Shown: positions 24,563 to 32,864 of the stretch, in pieces
How positions within the stretch are numbered: position 1 is the first letter of the stretch
Layout of the letters: every line of letters starts with the position of its first letter
Assembly (NCBI GenBank): GCA_964490435.1
Contig: CAZBCF010000012.1
Coordinates: 1 to 34,844, forward strand
Length of the DNA stretch: 34,844 bases
DNA from: IMCC26077 sp964490435
GTDB lineage: Bacteria; Actinomycetota; Actinomycetes; Nanopelagicales; Nanopelagicaceae
Direction: 5' to 3'
Translations under genes and position numbers: made by a program
The notes under the pieces: model-generated
Databases searched by the model: none
The model's input: only the letters and a program-made list of their open reading frames with translations
Told to the model about the DNA's origin: nothing

Positions 24563-24568
24563 CGCGGT

Positions 24569-25522
24569 GTGCCACATCATCAGGCTCAGCAAGCCCAACG
24601 AGCCAGCCGAGTCGGGCGCGTTCTCGTGCGAGCCCTTCTCTTCGCTCAATCGGCGATTGTCATCACTGGCGGCGCCGTACGCCTTACCAAGTCAGGTCTG
24701 GGCTGCCCCACCTGGCCAGAGTGTGCCCCCGGCTCGTTCCTGCCCTCCCCTCACCAAGCGGAAGATCCACTGAATATCTGGATTGAATTCATCAACCGCT
24801 TGCTCACCTTCGCGCTCTTTGCCATTGCTCTCGCTGTCGCTATCTGGGTGTTCAGAGCGAAGCGAAGAGATCTGCGCGCTCTTGCCGCCCTCCAATTAGT
24901 TGGGATCGTTGGCCAAGGAGTTGTCGGTGGCATCACCGTACTGACCAAACTTCACCCCGCTGCAGTGGGATCGCATTTCATCCTCTCGATCGCTCTTATT
25001 GCTGGAGCGGTAGCGCTCGTCGAACGCGCTAAGGGGTATCCGGTGCGCGGGAGTCTCTCTCCGATTGCGCGCACTCTTGTTCGCGCGCTCCTTCTCCTTG
25101 GCTTACTCGTAATACTCATGGGCATAATCGTCACAGGAAGCGGTCCACATGCTGGTGATATCTCCGCGCCGCGCTTTGCCTTCGACATCCGCACCGTCGC
25201 ATGGTTGCACGCCGATCTGGTCATCGCTTTCGTGGGCTTGTTGCTGTCCTACTTACTACTGCTTCACTTCGCTCCGGCGGTCTCTGAGGAGCGCTATGCC
25301 GCTCACCGAAAAAGAGAAGCGCGCCGGATACTGGCGATCACCCTGGCACAGGGTGCAATCGGATATATCCAATACTTCACCGGGGTCCCTGAACTCTTGG
25401 TGATGGCTCATTTAGTTGGGGTGGTTCTGCTCTGGAGCACCCTGGTTCGTCACGGGATTCGCGCCAGTGTATTTAGTCGAGCAGTGGGCGAGGGAGCATC
25501 TGGCGAGTTGCTCCCTCGCTAG
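24569..25522 (+). CDS. ctaA: haem A synthase (COX15/CtaA family)
   Basis: Membrane enzyme that oxidises haem O to haem A for cytochrome aa3 oxidase. About eight membrane helices in 317 aa. TGGAVRLTKSGLGCPTWPEC (33-52) holds the Cys46/Cys52 pair of the extracellular loop. Candidate haem histidines are His136, His214 (WLHAD) and His281 (MAHLV). The position of the fourth, in the EMIHR-type motif of Bacillus CtaA, is EFINR here (Asn76). The GTG start has a TAGGCT element six bases upstream. ctaB (haem O synthase), commonly next to tkt in actinobacteria, is absent here. Confidence 0.92.
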   Translation: MPHHQAQQAQRASRVGRVLVRALLFAQSAIVITGGAVRLTKSGLGCPTWPECAPGSFLPSPHQAEDPLNIWIEFINRLLTFALFAIALAVAIWVFRAKRRDLRALAALQLVGIVGQGVVGGITVLTKLHPAAVGSHFILSIALIAGAVALVERAKGYPVRGSLSPIARTLVRALLLLGLLVILMGIIVTGSGPHAGDISAPRFAFDIRTVAWLHADLVIAFVGLLLSYLLLLHFAPAVSEERYAAHRKREARRILAITLAQGAIGYIQYFTGVPELLVMAHLVGVVLLWSTLVRHGIRASVFSRAVGEGASGELLPR

Positions 25523-25537
25523 AGAATGCTCGTTGGA

Positions 25538-25543
25538 TAGGGT
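25538..25543 (+). promoter_or_regulatory. tkt -10 element, leaderless
   Basis: TAGGGT, six bases (CGGCGC), then the tkt GTG at 25550. No ribosome site is visible. The 27-base gap after ctaA contains only this. Confidence 0.5.
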
Positions 25544-25549
25544 CGGCGC

Positions 25550-27604
25550 GTGCCTGGATCCCTGCCCGCAACCTGGTCGCCCCTCGATGATCAAGCGATT
25601 GTCTACGCCCGCGCCCTCGCAGCAGATGCAGTGCAACGAGCGGGCAACGGCCATCCTGGGACGGCGATGGCGTTGGCACCGGCAGCATATTTACTCTTCC
25701 AACATCACATTCGCCACAATCCGAGCGACCCACAATGGATTGCACGTGATCGATTTATTCTCTCGTGTGGTCACTCATCTCTAACTCTCTATACCCAACT
25801 TTTCTACTCTGGTTACGGATTAACCCTCGACGATCTCAAAACCTTTCGAAAATTAGGATCGAAGACGCCTGGACATCCGGAGTATGGGCATACCGCAGGT
25901 GTCGAGACGACAACTGGGCCACTTGGGCAAGGTATCGCCAACGGAGTTGGAATGGCGATGGCGGCCCGTTTCGAACGTGGATTATTAGACCCCGATGCCG
26001 CCCGCAATCAATCAATCTTTGATCACTACATATACGTTCTCGCCTCTGATGGTGATCTGCAAGAGGGAGTAAGTGCAGAAGCGTCCTCGTTGGCAGGTTT
26101 GCAGAAACTGCATAACCTCATCGTGATCTACGACGACAACGACATCACTATCGAAGGTGATATCTCACTGGCGTTCCGCGAAGATGTCGATGCCCGCTAT
26201 CGAGCGTACGGCTGGAATGTGCTTAATGTCGGTACTGCACATGATGGCAGCGTAGATATCGCCGCTCTCCATGGCGCATTGATCGCTGCGCGCGCACAAA
26301 CGCAACAACCAACTCTCATTCGTCTGAAAAGCGTGATCGCATGGCCCGCTCCACAATTGCGCGGAACCTCCAAATCCCACGGCGCGGCTTTAGGCAAAGA
26401 AGAAGTCGCAGCAACCAAAGTCGCGCTCGGACTTGATCCCGAGCAGGATTTTCACCTTCCTCATGAAGTGCTCGCCCATGTACGTAAAGTTAATGAACGC
26501 GGCGCGAAGGTTCATGCCGCATGGGAAGAGAAGTTCACCGCATGGCAGAGCGCACACCCCGAGCGTGCAGCCCTCCTTGCACGCATGCGCTCTCGAACGA
26601 TTGATAGCTCCATCCTTGACCACATTCGCGCCGACTTCGCGTCAGGGAAAGAGATCTCCACACGGAAAGCCTCGGGTGACACCATTCAAAAGATTAGCGA
26701 GCTACTTCCAGAGTTCTGGGGTGGTTCGGCCGATCTAGCCGAGAGCAACAACACGACAATCGAAGGTGGTGGAGATTTCCTCCCGGAGAATCCTTACGGA
26801 CGCGTCATTCATTTTGGTATTCGCGAGCATGCGATGGGTGCGTTGATGAATGGCATCGCATTGCATGGAGGAACTCGAATCTTTGGTGGAACTTTCTTGG
26901 TCTTCAGCGATTACATGCGTCCGACTGCTCGCCTTGCCGCATTGATGAAGCTACCCGTGACTTTCGTGTGGAGTCACGATTCGATTGGACTAGGTGAAGA
27001 TGGGCCTACTCACCAACCCATCGAACATTGTGCAGCGCTTCGTGCAATTCCTGACCTGGCAGTCATCAGACCTGCCGACGCGAACGAAGTTGCGGTTGCG
27101 TGGAGGCAGATACTCTCGTCGAATGCTCCCGCCGCGCTCCTGCTCTCTCGCCAGAATCTCCCCGTATTCGATCGAAATAAGTACGCATCAGCCGACGACG
27201 TTGCGCGCGGGGCATACATCCTCCATGAACCAAGCCAAAAGGCCGATGGCATCATTATCGCTACTGGCTCTGAAGTCTCCATTGCAGTGAGTGCAGCCGA
27301 ACTTGCAGTGCACGAGGGATTACATCTTCGAGTGGTCAGCGCTCCCTGCATTGAATGGTTCAACCAACAAGGCCCTGAATATCGAGAGAAAGTCCTGCCA
27401 GACTCGATTCGGGCGCGCGTAAGTGTTGAAGCCGGTATTGGAATGGGTTGGCGTGAATTTGTCGGTGATCACGGCTCGATTCTCGCTCTTGAACATTTTG
27501 GCGCATCGGCATCTGGCCCCGAACTCTTCAAAGAATATGGCTTCACTCCCGAGAATGTCCTTGCACATATGAAGAAATCTCTTCGCTTAGCGGGCAAGGC
27601 TTAA
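25550..27604 (+). CDS. tkt: transketolase
   Basis: Thiamine-diphosphate enzyme moving two-carbon units between sugar phosphates in the pentose phosphate pathway. 684 aa. N-terminal GNGHPGTAMALAPAAY and SCGHSSLTLYTQLF, the cofactor segment ASDGDLQEGVSAEAS to DDNDITIEG, the central HFGIREHAMGALMNGIALHGG and the C-terminal domain are all present. It probably starts a leaderless mRNA and is followed after two bases by tal. With tal it links fructose-6-phosphate and triose phosphate to ribose and erythrose phosphates without the oxidative branch. Confidence 0.96.
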   Translation: MPGSLPATWSPLDDQAIVYARALAADAVQRAGNGHPGTAMALAPAAYLLFQHHIRHNPSDPQWIARDRFILSCGHSSLTLYTQLFYSGYGLTLDDLKTFRKLGSKTPGHPEYGHTAGVETTTGPLGQGIANGVGMAMAARFERGLLDPDAARNQSIFDHYIYVLASDGDLQEGVSAEASSLAGLQKLHNLIVIYDDNDITIEGDISLAFREDVDARYRAYGWNVLNVGTAHDGSVDIAALHGALIAARAQTQQPTLIRLKSVIAWPAPQLRGTSKSHGAALGKEEVAATKVALGLDPEQDFHLPHEVLAHVRKVNERGAKVHAAWEEKFTAWQSAHPERAALLARMRSRTIDSSILDHIRADFASGKEISTRKASGDTIQKISELLPEFWGGSADLAESNNTTIEGGGDFLPENPYGRVIHFGIREHAMGALMNGIALHGGTRIFGGTFLVFSDYMRPTARLAALMKLPVTFVWSHDSIGLGEDGPTHQPIEHCAALRAIPDLAVIRPADANEVAVAWRQILSSNAPAALLLSRQNLPVFDRNKYASADDVARGAYILHEPSQKADGIIIATGSEVSIAVSAAELAVHEGLHLRVVSAPCIEWFNQQGPEYREKVLPDSIRARVSVEAGIGMGWREFVGDHGSILALEHFGASASGPELFKEYGFTPENVLAHMKKSLRLAGKA

Positions 27605-27606
27605 GT

Positions 27607-28704
27607 GTGAGCGCCACGCTCGAAAACATCTCGCGCGCTGGCACCTCAATCTGGCTCGACGATCTCTCGCGCTCTCGTTTATTAGTCGCAGACGAGAAAT
27701 CATTGGCTCATCTCACGCGGACTGCCGCCGTAGTAGGGGTCACCACAAACCCAGCAATCTTTGCCAATGCACTGAAAGATGCAACCACCTACAGAGAGGC
27801 GATTAGCGCCTTGCGTGGCAAGAGCGCAGATGAAGCGATTCGAATTATCACAACAGCGGATGTTCGTTCAGCCTGCGATCAGCTTTCCGAGATTTTCGAT
27901 CGAACTCAGGGTGTTGACGGCCGGGTAAGTATCGAAGTCGATCCAAGACTTGCCCACGAAGAGAGCGCAACTGTCGCTCAAGCCAGACAGTTGTGGCGTG
28001 AGGTGGATCGCCCCAATCTCTTCATCAAAGTTCCAGCAACGAAAGCGGGCCTTCCTGCAATCAGCCAACTTATTAGTGAAGGGATCTCTGTCAACGTAAC
28101 GCTTATCTTTTCGCTCGAACGTTATCGCGAAGTGCTTCTGGCCTACATCACCGGACTGGAGCGCCGCATCGCATCTGGAGCGAGCCTTGCTGGGATCCAA
28201 TCGGTCGCATCATTCTTTGTCAGCAGAGTTGATAGCGCAATTGATCCAGTTCTCGATGGCATGAATGACCCTAGGGCGCAGGCCCTGCGTGGTAAAGCAG
28301 CGGTTGCCAATGCCCGCTTGGCTTATCGCATCTTCGAAGAGATCAGCGCATCTGATCGATGGCAGCGCATCGCTGGCGCTGGCGGTGCAGTGCAGCGACC
28401 TTTATGGGCATCAACGGGGGTCAAAGATAAGGCGTATGACCCCGCAAAATATGTCATCGAATTAGTCGCACCTGATACCGTCAATACGATGCCTGAAGCG
28501 ACCATTCACGCTGCCAAGTCATACTCTGGTCCGATAAGTAATTCGATTGCTGGCACATATGCGAATGCTGATGAAATCTTCAGACAATTGGCAGACATTG
28601 GCATCTCCTACGACGCCGTAGTGCAGGAACTTGAGCGTGATGGCATCGCGAAATTCAATGATGCGTGGGAGGCGCTCATCGCCACGATTTCGGAGCAGTT
28701 ATAG
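27607..28704 (+). CDS. tal: transaldolase
   Basis: Transfers a dihydroxyacetone unit between sugar phosphates. A TIM barrel of 365 aa (long actinobacterial/TalB-like class): GVTTNPAIFANAL (44-56), the Schiff-base lysine K141 in FIKVPAT, NVTLIFSLERY, and RPLWASTGVKD near the C terminus. The GTG start is two bases after tkt. Its stop (TAG) is embedded in a possible -10 (TATAGT) for pgi. Confidence 0.95.
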   Translation: MSATLENISRAGTSIWLDDLSRSRLLVADEKSLAHLTRTAAVVGVTTNPAIFANALKDATTYREAISALRGKSADEAIRIITTADVRSACDQLSEIFDRTQGVDGRVSIEVDPRLAHEESATVAQARQLWREVDRPNLFIKVPATKAGLPAISQLISEGISVNVTLIFSLERYREVLLAYITGLERRIASGASLAGIQSVASFFVSRVDSAIDPVLDGMNDPRAQALRGKAAVANARLAYRIFEEISASDRWQRIAGAGGAVQRPLWASTGVKDKAYDPAKYVIELVAPDTVNTMPEATIHAAKSYSGPISNSIAGTYANADEIFRQLADIGISYDAVVQELERDGIAKFNDAWEALIATISEQL

Positions 28705-28705
28705 T
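28700..28705 (+). promoter_or_regulatory. possible pgi -10 element
   Basis: TATAGT overlaps the tal stop and lies nine bases before the pgi ATG. There is no ribosome site before pgi, so a separate near-leaderless start is plausible; cotranscription with tal is equally likely. Confidence 0.35.
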
Positions 28706-28714
28706 TGTCCGTGA

Positions 28715-30175
28715 ATGATTATGAGTAGAAGATCAATTGACTCTCTTCAAGCCGCAAGTAAGGCGCTGGCGCAACATGATTTCACCTTGTGGGGCGAGCG
28801 AGCAGCGCCCACTGCGCGCGAGCGACTAGGTTGGCTTGATCTACCCGAACTCTCCCGTGACCTCTTGCCGGCTCTTGATGCGCTCTCTGCATGGGCACGA
28901 AGCGTCGGGCGAAATAGATTTGTGCTCTCAGGAATGGGTGGATCATCACTTGCCCCTGAAGTGATTGCTGCGACCTATGGCTCCGAATTGATCCTCCTTG
29001 ACTCGACTCATCCCCAGGATGTGCGCGCTGTACTTGAGGTGGATCCGCTCTCAACATTGTTCATCATCTCGTCGAAATCAGGTGAGACGATCGAGACGCT
29101 CTCGCACCTCAAAGCAATTGAAGCCCGCTTGGAAAGTGCCCATGCAGAATTAGCAGAGCATGTAATTGTCATTACGGACCCTGGTTCACCGCTTGCCGGA
29201 TGGGCCACTGAACATAACGTTCGACTCTTTCAGGGTGATCCAACGGTTGGTGGGCGCTTTAGCGCACTGTCGATATTCGGACTTTTGCCTGCCTCGCTGC
29301 TAGGTGTGGATTGCGCCATGCTCCTTGATGATGCTGCTGATATGAAGTTCTCCCTCTCTGAATCTCGAGAAGAGAGTCTTGCTCTTCGACTCGTCGTAGA
29401 AATTCTGCGCGAACAACCGTTCCTGAACTTGCCTGCAACGCCACTGAGCGACTGGATCGAGCAACTCGTTGCAGAATCCACCGGCAAGGATGGCACCGGA
29501 ATAATTCCAGTCATCTCGAAATCACCACAATTGTTGGCAACCGTCGCCGAGACTTTTGCGCTCCCCCTTGGCGCCGCGTTTTATCTCTGGGAATGGGCCA
29601 CAGCGCTGCTTGGTTACGCATTAGAGGTTAATCCATTTGATCAACCTGATGTTGCACAGGCAAAGGCTGCAACCCAAGAAGCGCTCACGGCTCAAAGTTC
29701 TGGATACCTCACCTCAGGCACCTCAGGGGTTCAGATGCTCCACAGTGGTGCCGAGCTTCACGATTTCATCGCGCGCGCGTCTACTACCACTCCGGGTTAT
29801 CTTGCACTGCTCTGTTTCACACCAATGCGCTCGCCCGAGATTGTTGAAGAACTGGTGGAGATTAGAGAAGCCCTCGCTCAAAGCGCTTCCTTGCACGCTC
29901 AACGAGTGACGTTGGGGTGTGGCCCTCGATACCTCCACTCGACAGGTCAATGTCATAAAGGTGGACCGAAGATCGGGTCGTTCGTAGTTATCACTCTCGA
30001 TGAGGCCAGCGATTACCCGATTCCTCATTCACGTTATGGATTTAGTGGCTTACTACAAGCGCAAGTGATCGGCGAACTGCGAACGTTGCACAACATCGGA
30101 CGACCAGTCGTGCATGCGCATCTCACTCGCGCGGAAGTTAAGGAATTTAGTCGAGCTCTCCGCGCAACTTCTTGA
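28715..30175 (+). CDS. pgi: glucose-6-phosphate isomerase, TAL/PGI-fusion-like type
   Basis: Interconverts glucose-6-phosphate and fructose-6-phosphate. At 486 aa it is shorter than classical 540-550 aa isomerases. Two sugar-isomerase domains show GMGGSSLAPEV (73-83), ISSKSGETIETL (117-128), DPTVGGRFSALS and the C-terminal STGQCHKGGPKIG with the catalytic-region lysine. The NPFDQPDV and STGQ.HKGGP segments resemble the isomerase half of bifunctional transaldolase/glucose-6-phosphate isomerases, and a transaldolase gene lies directly upstream. The ATG at 28715 or 28721 may start. The last 29 bases overlap rbpA on the opposite strand. zwf-opcA-pgl, often next in actinobacteria, are missing. Confidence 0.9.
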   Translation: MIMSRRSIDSLQAASKALAQHDFTLWGERAAPTARERLGWLDLPELSRDLLPALDALSAWARSVGRNRFVLSGMGGSSLAPEVIAATYGSELILLDSTHPQDVRAVLEVDPLSTLFIISSKSGETIETLSHLKAIEARLESAHAELAEHVIVITDPGSPLAGWATEHNVRLFQGDPTVGGRFSALSIFGLLPASLLGVDCAMLLDDAADMKFSLSESREESLALRLVVEILREQPFLNLPATPLSDWIEQLVAESTGKDGTGIIPVISKSPQLLATVAETFALPLGAAFYLWEWATALLGYALEVNPFDQPDVAQAKAATQEALTAQSSGYLTSGTSGVQMLHSGAELHDFIARASTTTPGYLALLCFTPMRSPEIVEELVEIREALAQSASLHAQRVTLGCGPRYLHSTGQCHKGGPKIGSFVVITLDEASDYPIPHSRYGFSGLLQAQVIGELRTLHNIGRPVVHAHLTRAEVKEFSRALRATS

Positions 30176-30488
30176 GCGCTTCTTCGAGAATTGCTGCGCC
30201 TTCGGTTGCTGAGCGACGCTCCTTCACATAGGCAAGGTGCGTCTTATACGGCTCATTCTTCACTGGCTTAGGTGGTGAGGCCTTGTCGCGACCGGCAGGG
30301 AAACCACATCGTGGGCAATCCCACTCATCGGGAGGAGTGACCGTTCCATCGTCGGCAAAAGATGGTCTAGTTTCGTGACCATTCGCGCACCAATATGAGA
30401 TTCGAAAACGTGCAATCGCCTCGCCGCGCTCTGCCTCACCCATGGGGCCGGCACCAACACGACTTCCTCTAATCGCACTTCCACTCAT
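30147..30488 (-). CDS. rbpA: RNA polymerase-binding protein RbpA
   Basis: Actinobacterial factor that binds RNA polymerase and the housekeeping sigma factor and stabilises the open promoter complex. 113 aa. N-terminal tail SAIRGSRVGAGPMGEAERGE, a central zinc-type domain with Cys34, His38, Cys58 and Cys61 (WCANGHE, WDCPRC), and the C-terminal sigma-interacting part EPYKTHLAYVKERRS. Start at the ATG 30488 with GAGAGG ahead. It ends tail-to-tail with pgi, overlapping by 29 bases. Five 10-bp repeats lie just upstream, the only such array before a gene here. Confidence 0.95.
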   Translation of the reverse strand: MSGSAIRGSRVGAGPMGEAERGEAIARFRISYWCANGHETRPSFADDGTVTPPDEWDCPRCGFPAGRDKASPPKPVKNEPYKTHLAYVKERRSATEGAAILEEALKKLRGELD

Positions 30489-30510
30489 TAGTCGCCCTCT
30501 CTTTACTCTT

Positions 30511-30560
30511 TATCTGTAACTATCTGTGCCTATCTGTGCCTATCTGTACCTATCTGTACC
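30511..30560. repeat. five 10-bp tandem repeats upstream of rbpA
   Basis: Five consecutive units of TATCTGTRMC with no gaps (copies end in AAC, GCC, GCC, ACC, ACC), lying 22-72 bases upstream of the rbpA ATG. On the rbpA strand the unit reads GGYACAGATA. One unit equals about one helical turn, so identical sites would face the same side of the DNA. They fill half of the 95-base secG-rbpA gap. Confidence 0.9.
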
Positions 30561-30583
30561 TACACGTCATCTACAAACGCTAC

Positions 30584-30814
30584 TTAACTTTTCAACAACA
30601 AGCTGAGTGCGACTATTCCAGCAAACCATAGCCCGCCCACCACGATGGTGATCCGATCAAGGTTCCGTTCGACAACTGAAGATCCCCCATATGTGGAAGA
30701 GACTCCGCCGCCGAAGAGATCTGAGAGTCCACTGCCCTTTCCTTTATGGAGGAGCACCAACAGGATCATCAACAAACTCAAGATAATGAGGAAGATGGAT
30801 AGACCAAGAACCAT
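30584..30814 (-). CDS. secG: preprotein translocase subunit SecG
   Basis: Small membrane subunit of the SecYEG channel, 76 aa. Two membrane helices (about 3-22 and 54-73) flank a cytoplasmic loop with the family signature LLHKGKGSGLSDLFGGG. A strong AAGGAGA sits four bases before the ATG. In actinobacteria secG regularly follows gap-pgk-tpiA, as here. Confidence 0.95.
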   Translation of the reverse strand: MVLGLSIFLIILSLLMILLVLLHKGKGSGLSDLFGGGVSSTYGGSSVVERNLDRITIVVGGLWFAGIVALSLLLKS

Positions 30815-30850
30815 GAAATCTCCTTGTTGGGTAGAGGGTAAGGATACCGG

Positions 30851-31645
30851 TTAAAACTTATGGAACTTCGCTATTTTGGCGAACTCCTCCGGGTCTAGAC
30901 TGGCGCCCCCAACCAGCACCCCATCGACATCGGCGCAGGCCATGATCTCCTTGATAAGCGAGGCTTTCACTGAGCCGCCGTAGAGGATGCGAATCTGGGC
31001 GGCGGCCGGGGCGTTGGCAAGCTTCGCAATCCGCGCACGTATCGCTGCCGCCATCTCCTGCGCATCATCAGCGGTCGCGGTCTTACCCGTTCCAATAGCC
31101 CAGATCGGTTCATAGGCGATGACCACCTTTTTCACCTGGGCTGGCGTGATATTCGCAAGTGAAGCATTGAGTTGTTCGATGACGTATTCGATATGGGTCT
31201 GCGCATTTCTTATTTCATCACTCTCTCCCACACAGAGAATTGGGGTTAATCCGTTCGAGAGCGCAGCTTTCACCTTGCTATTGACGAGTTCATTACTCTC
31301 ACCGTGATGTCCGCGCCGCTCCGAATGTCCGACGATGACGAAGGTGCAACCCAGCTTGGCGAGCATCGCACCTGAAATATCTCCGGTGTAAGCACCAGAA
31401 GGAAATGGCGAGAGATCTTGTGCACCGTAAAGAAGTTGTAATCGATCACCATCAATCAACGTTTGCACCGATCTAATATCGACAAAGGGTGGCAAAACTG
31501 CGATGTCGCTCGCCTCATAATCCTTCTCATTCAAAAGAAATGCTAATTTCTGGGTGACTGCAATCGCCTCGAGATGATTGAGGTTCATCTTCCAATTACC
31601 GGCAATCAAAGGTTTTCGCTCGGGCTGCACGTTCTCTTCCGACAT
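30851..31645 (-). CDS. tpiA: triosephosphate isomerase
   Basis: Glycolytic interconversion of dihydroxyacetone phosphate and glyceraldehyde-3-phosphate. TIM barrel of 264 aa with Asn17 and Lys19 (GNWKMN), His107 (VGHSERR), catalytic Glu179 in AYEPIWAIGTGKTA, and the phosphate-binding YGGSV. The ATG overlaps the pgk stop by one base (TAATG), so translation is coupled. Confidence 0.97.
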   Translation of the reverse strand: MSEENVQPERKPLIAGNWKMNLNHLEAIAVTQKLAFLLNEKDYEASDIAVLPPFVDIRSVQTLIDGDRLQLLYGAQDLSPFPSGAYTGDISGAMLAKLGCTFVIVGHSERRGHHGESNELVNSKVKAALSNGLTPILCVGESDEIRNAQTHIEYVIEQLNASLANITPAQVKKVVIAYEPIWAIGTGKTATADDAQEMAAAIRARIAKLANAPAAAQIRILYGGSVKASLIKEIMACADVDGVLVGGASLDPEEFAKIAKFHKF

Positions 31646-32823
31646 TAGCTCTCCAATACTTTGATTCCGGGTAATTCTTTGCCCTCGAGGAACTCCAACG
31701 ATGCTCCCCCGCCGGTGGATATGTAACCAAATTGCTCATCATCAAAACCGAGTAAACGGATTGCAGCGGCAGAATCTCCACCACCGATGACGCTCAGGCC
31801 TGGTAATTGCGCAAGCGCCTGGGCGATGGCTCGGGTGCCGTGGGCGAATGCTGGAAATTCGAAGACTCCCATCGGTCCATTCCAAAAGACCGTTCGACAA
31901 TCCTCAAGGGCTTTTGCGTACTGCGCTGCGCTTACTCGGCCGATATCCAAACCAATCTGATCCGAAGGGATTTCATCGACCGAGACGGTCGTAGCAGGCG
32001 AATCGGCGGCGAAGGCAGGGGCGACTACGACATCTTCAGGTAGTAAGAGTTGCACACCTTGTTCGCGTGCCCGGGAAATCAGGGTTTGAACTTGCCGAAT
32101 CTGCTCCCTATCAACGAGGGATTTGCCGATCTCTTTGCCTTGTGCAGCAAGGAAGGTGAAGACCATGCCACCGCCAATCGCCAAAATATCGACTCGATCG
32201 AGGAGATTATTGATGACACCTATCTTGTCAGAGACTTTCGCACCACCAAGTATGACCCCGTATGGTCGATCCGGGTTGGTTGCCAAGGTGTTAAGGATTC
32301 GCATCTCGGCATAGATCAACCGACCGGCGCAATGTGGGAGCAACTGCGGCAGATCGTAAACCGAAGCGTGCTTGCGATGCACGGCACCAAAGCCATCACC
32401 AACGTACACCTCGCCAAGGGTGGCCAACTCGTGTGCGAAGGCGAGCCGTTCGGCATCATCCTTACTCGTCTCGGCGGGAAAGAATCGAATGTTCTCAAGC
32501 AGGACGACAGTTCCAGGTCGCGCGGCAGCAAGTTTCTTGGCCTCAGCGATATCGGTCGCGCACGAAACCACGTCATTGAGCAACTCACCCAGGCGATTGG
32601 CCACAGGAGTAAGGGAAAATTCGGCAGCGAAACCATTCTTAGGGCGACCTAGGTGTGCCAAGATCACAATTGATGCAGCCTTCTTGCGAATTAATTCGAT
32701 AGTGGGCAACGAAGCAACGATTCGTCCTGGATCGGTGATCTCACCATTTTTTAGGGGGACGTTGAGATCACAGCGCAGGATCACGCGCTTGCCAGTGAAA
32801 TCGATCGACTCGAGAGTCTGCAT
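31645..32823 (-). CDS. pgk: phosphoglycerate kinase
   Basis: ATP-forming step of lower glycolysis. Two-lobed kinase of 392 aa, with the N-terminal RCDLNVPL, HLGRPK, the hinge region, FWNGPMGVFEFP and GGGDSAAAI nucleotide-binding segments. The gap from gap is 41 bases and holds a short direct repeat; no clear ribosome site precedes the ATG. Confidence 0.97.
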   Translation of the reverse strand: MQTLESIDFTGKRVILRCDLNVPLKNGEITDPGRIVASLPTIELIRKKAASIVILAHLGRPKNGFAAEFSLTPVANRLGELLNDVVSCATDIAEAKKLAAARPGTVVLLENIRFFPAETSKDDAERLAFAHELATLGEVYVGDGFGAVHRKHASVYDLPQLLPHCAGRLIYAEMRILNTLATNPDRPYGVILGGAKVSDKIGVINNLLDRVDILAIGGGMVFTFLAAQGKEIGKSLVDREQIRQVQTLISRAREQGVQLLLPEDVVVAPAFAADSPATTVSVDEIPSDQIGLDIGRVSAAQYAKALEDCRTVFWNGPMGVFEFPAFAHGTRAIAQALAQLPGLSVIGGGDSAAAIRLLGFDDEQFGYISTGGGASLEFLEGKELPGIKVLES

Positions 32824-32832
32824 TAGCGCACT

Positions 32833-32859
32833 GAATATTCTCTACGGGATATCTCTACA
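32833..32859 (-). repeat. short direct repeat in the gap-pgk space
   Basis: On the minus strand GTAGAGATATC and GTAGAGAATATTC follow each other, two near-copies 20-30 bases before pgk. They could be a binding site pair or weak -10 elements; nothing distinguishes these. Confidence 0.35.
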
Positions 32860-32864
32860 CGTTT

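Noticed and set aside
30511..30560. 10-bp repeats as an origin or iteron set
   Set aside because: No replication initiator gene or DnaA boxes nearby; the setting is an operon gap before rbpA.
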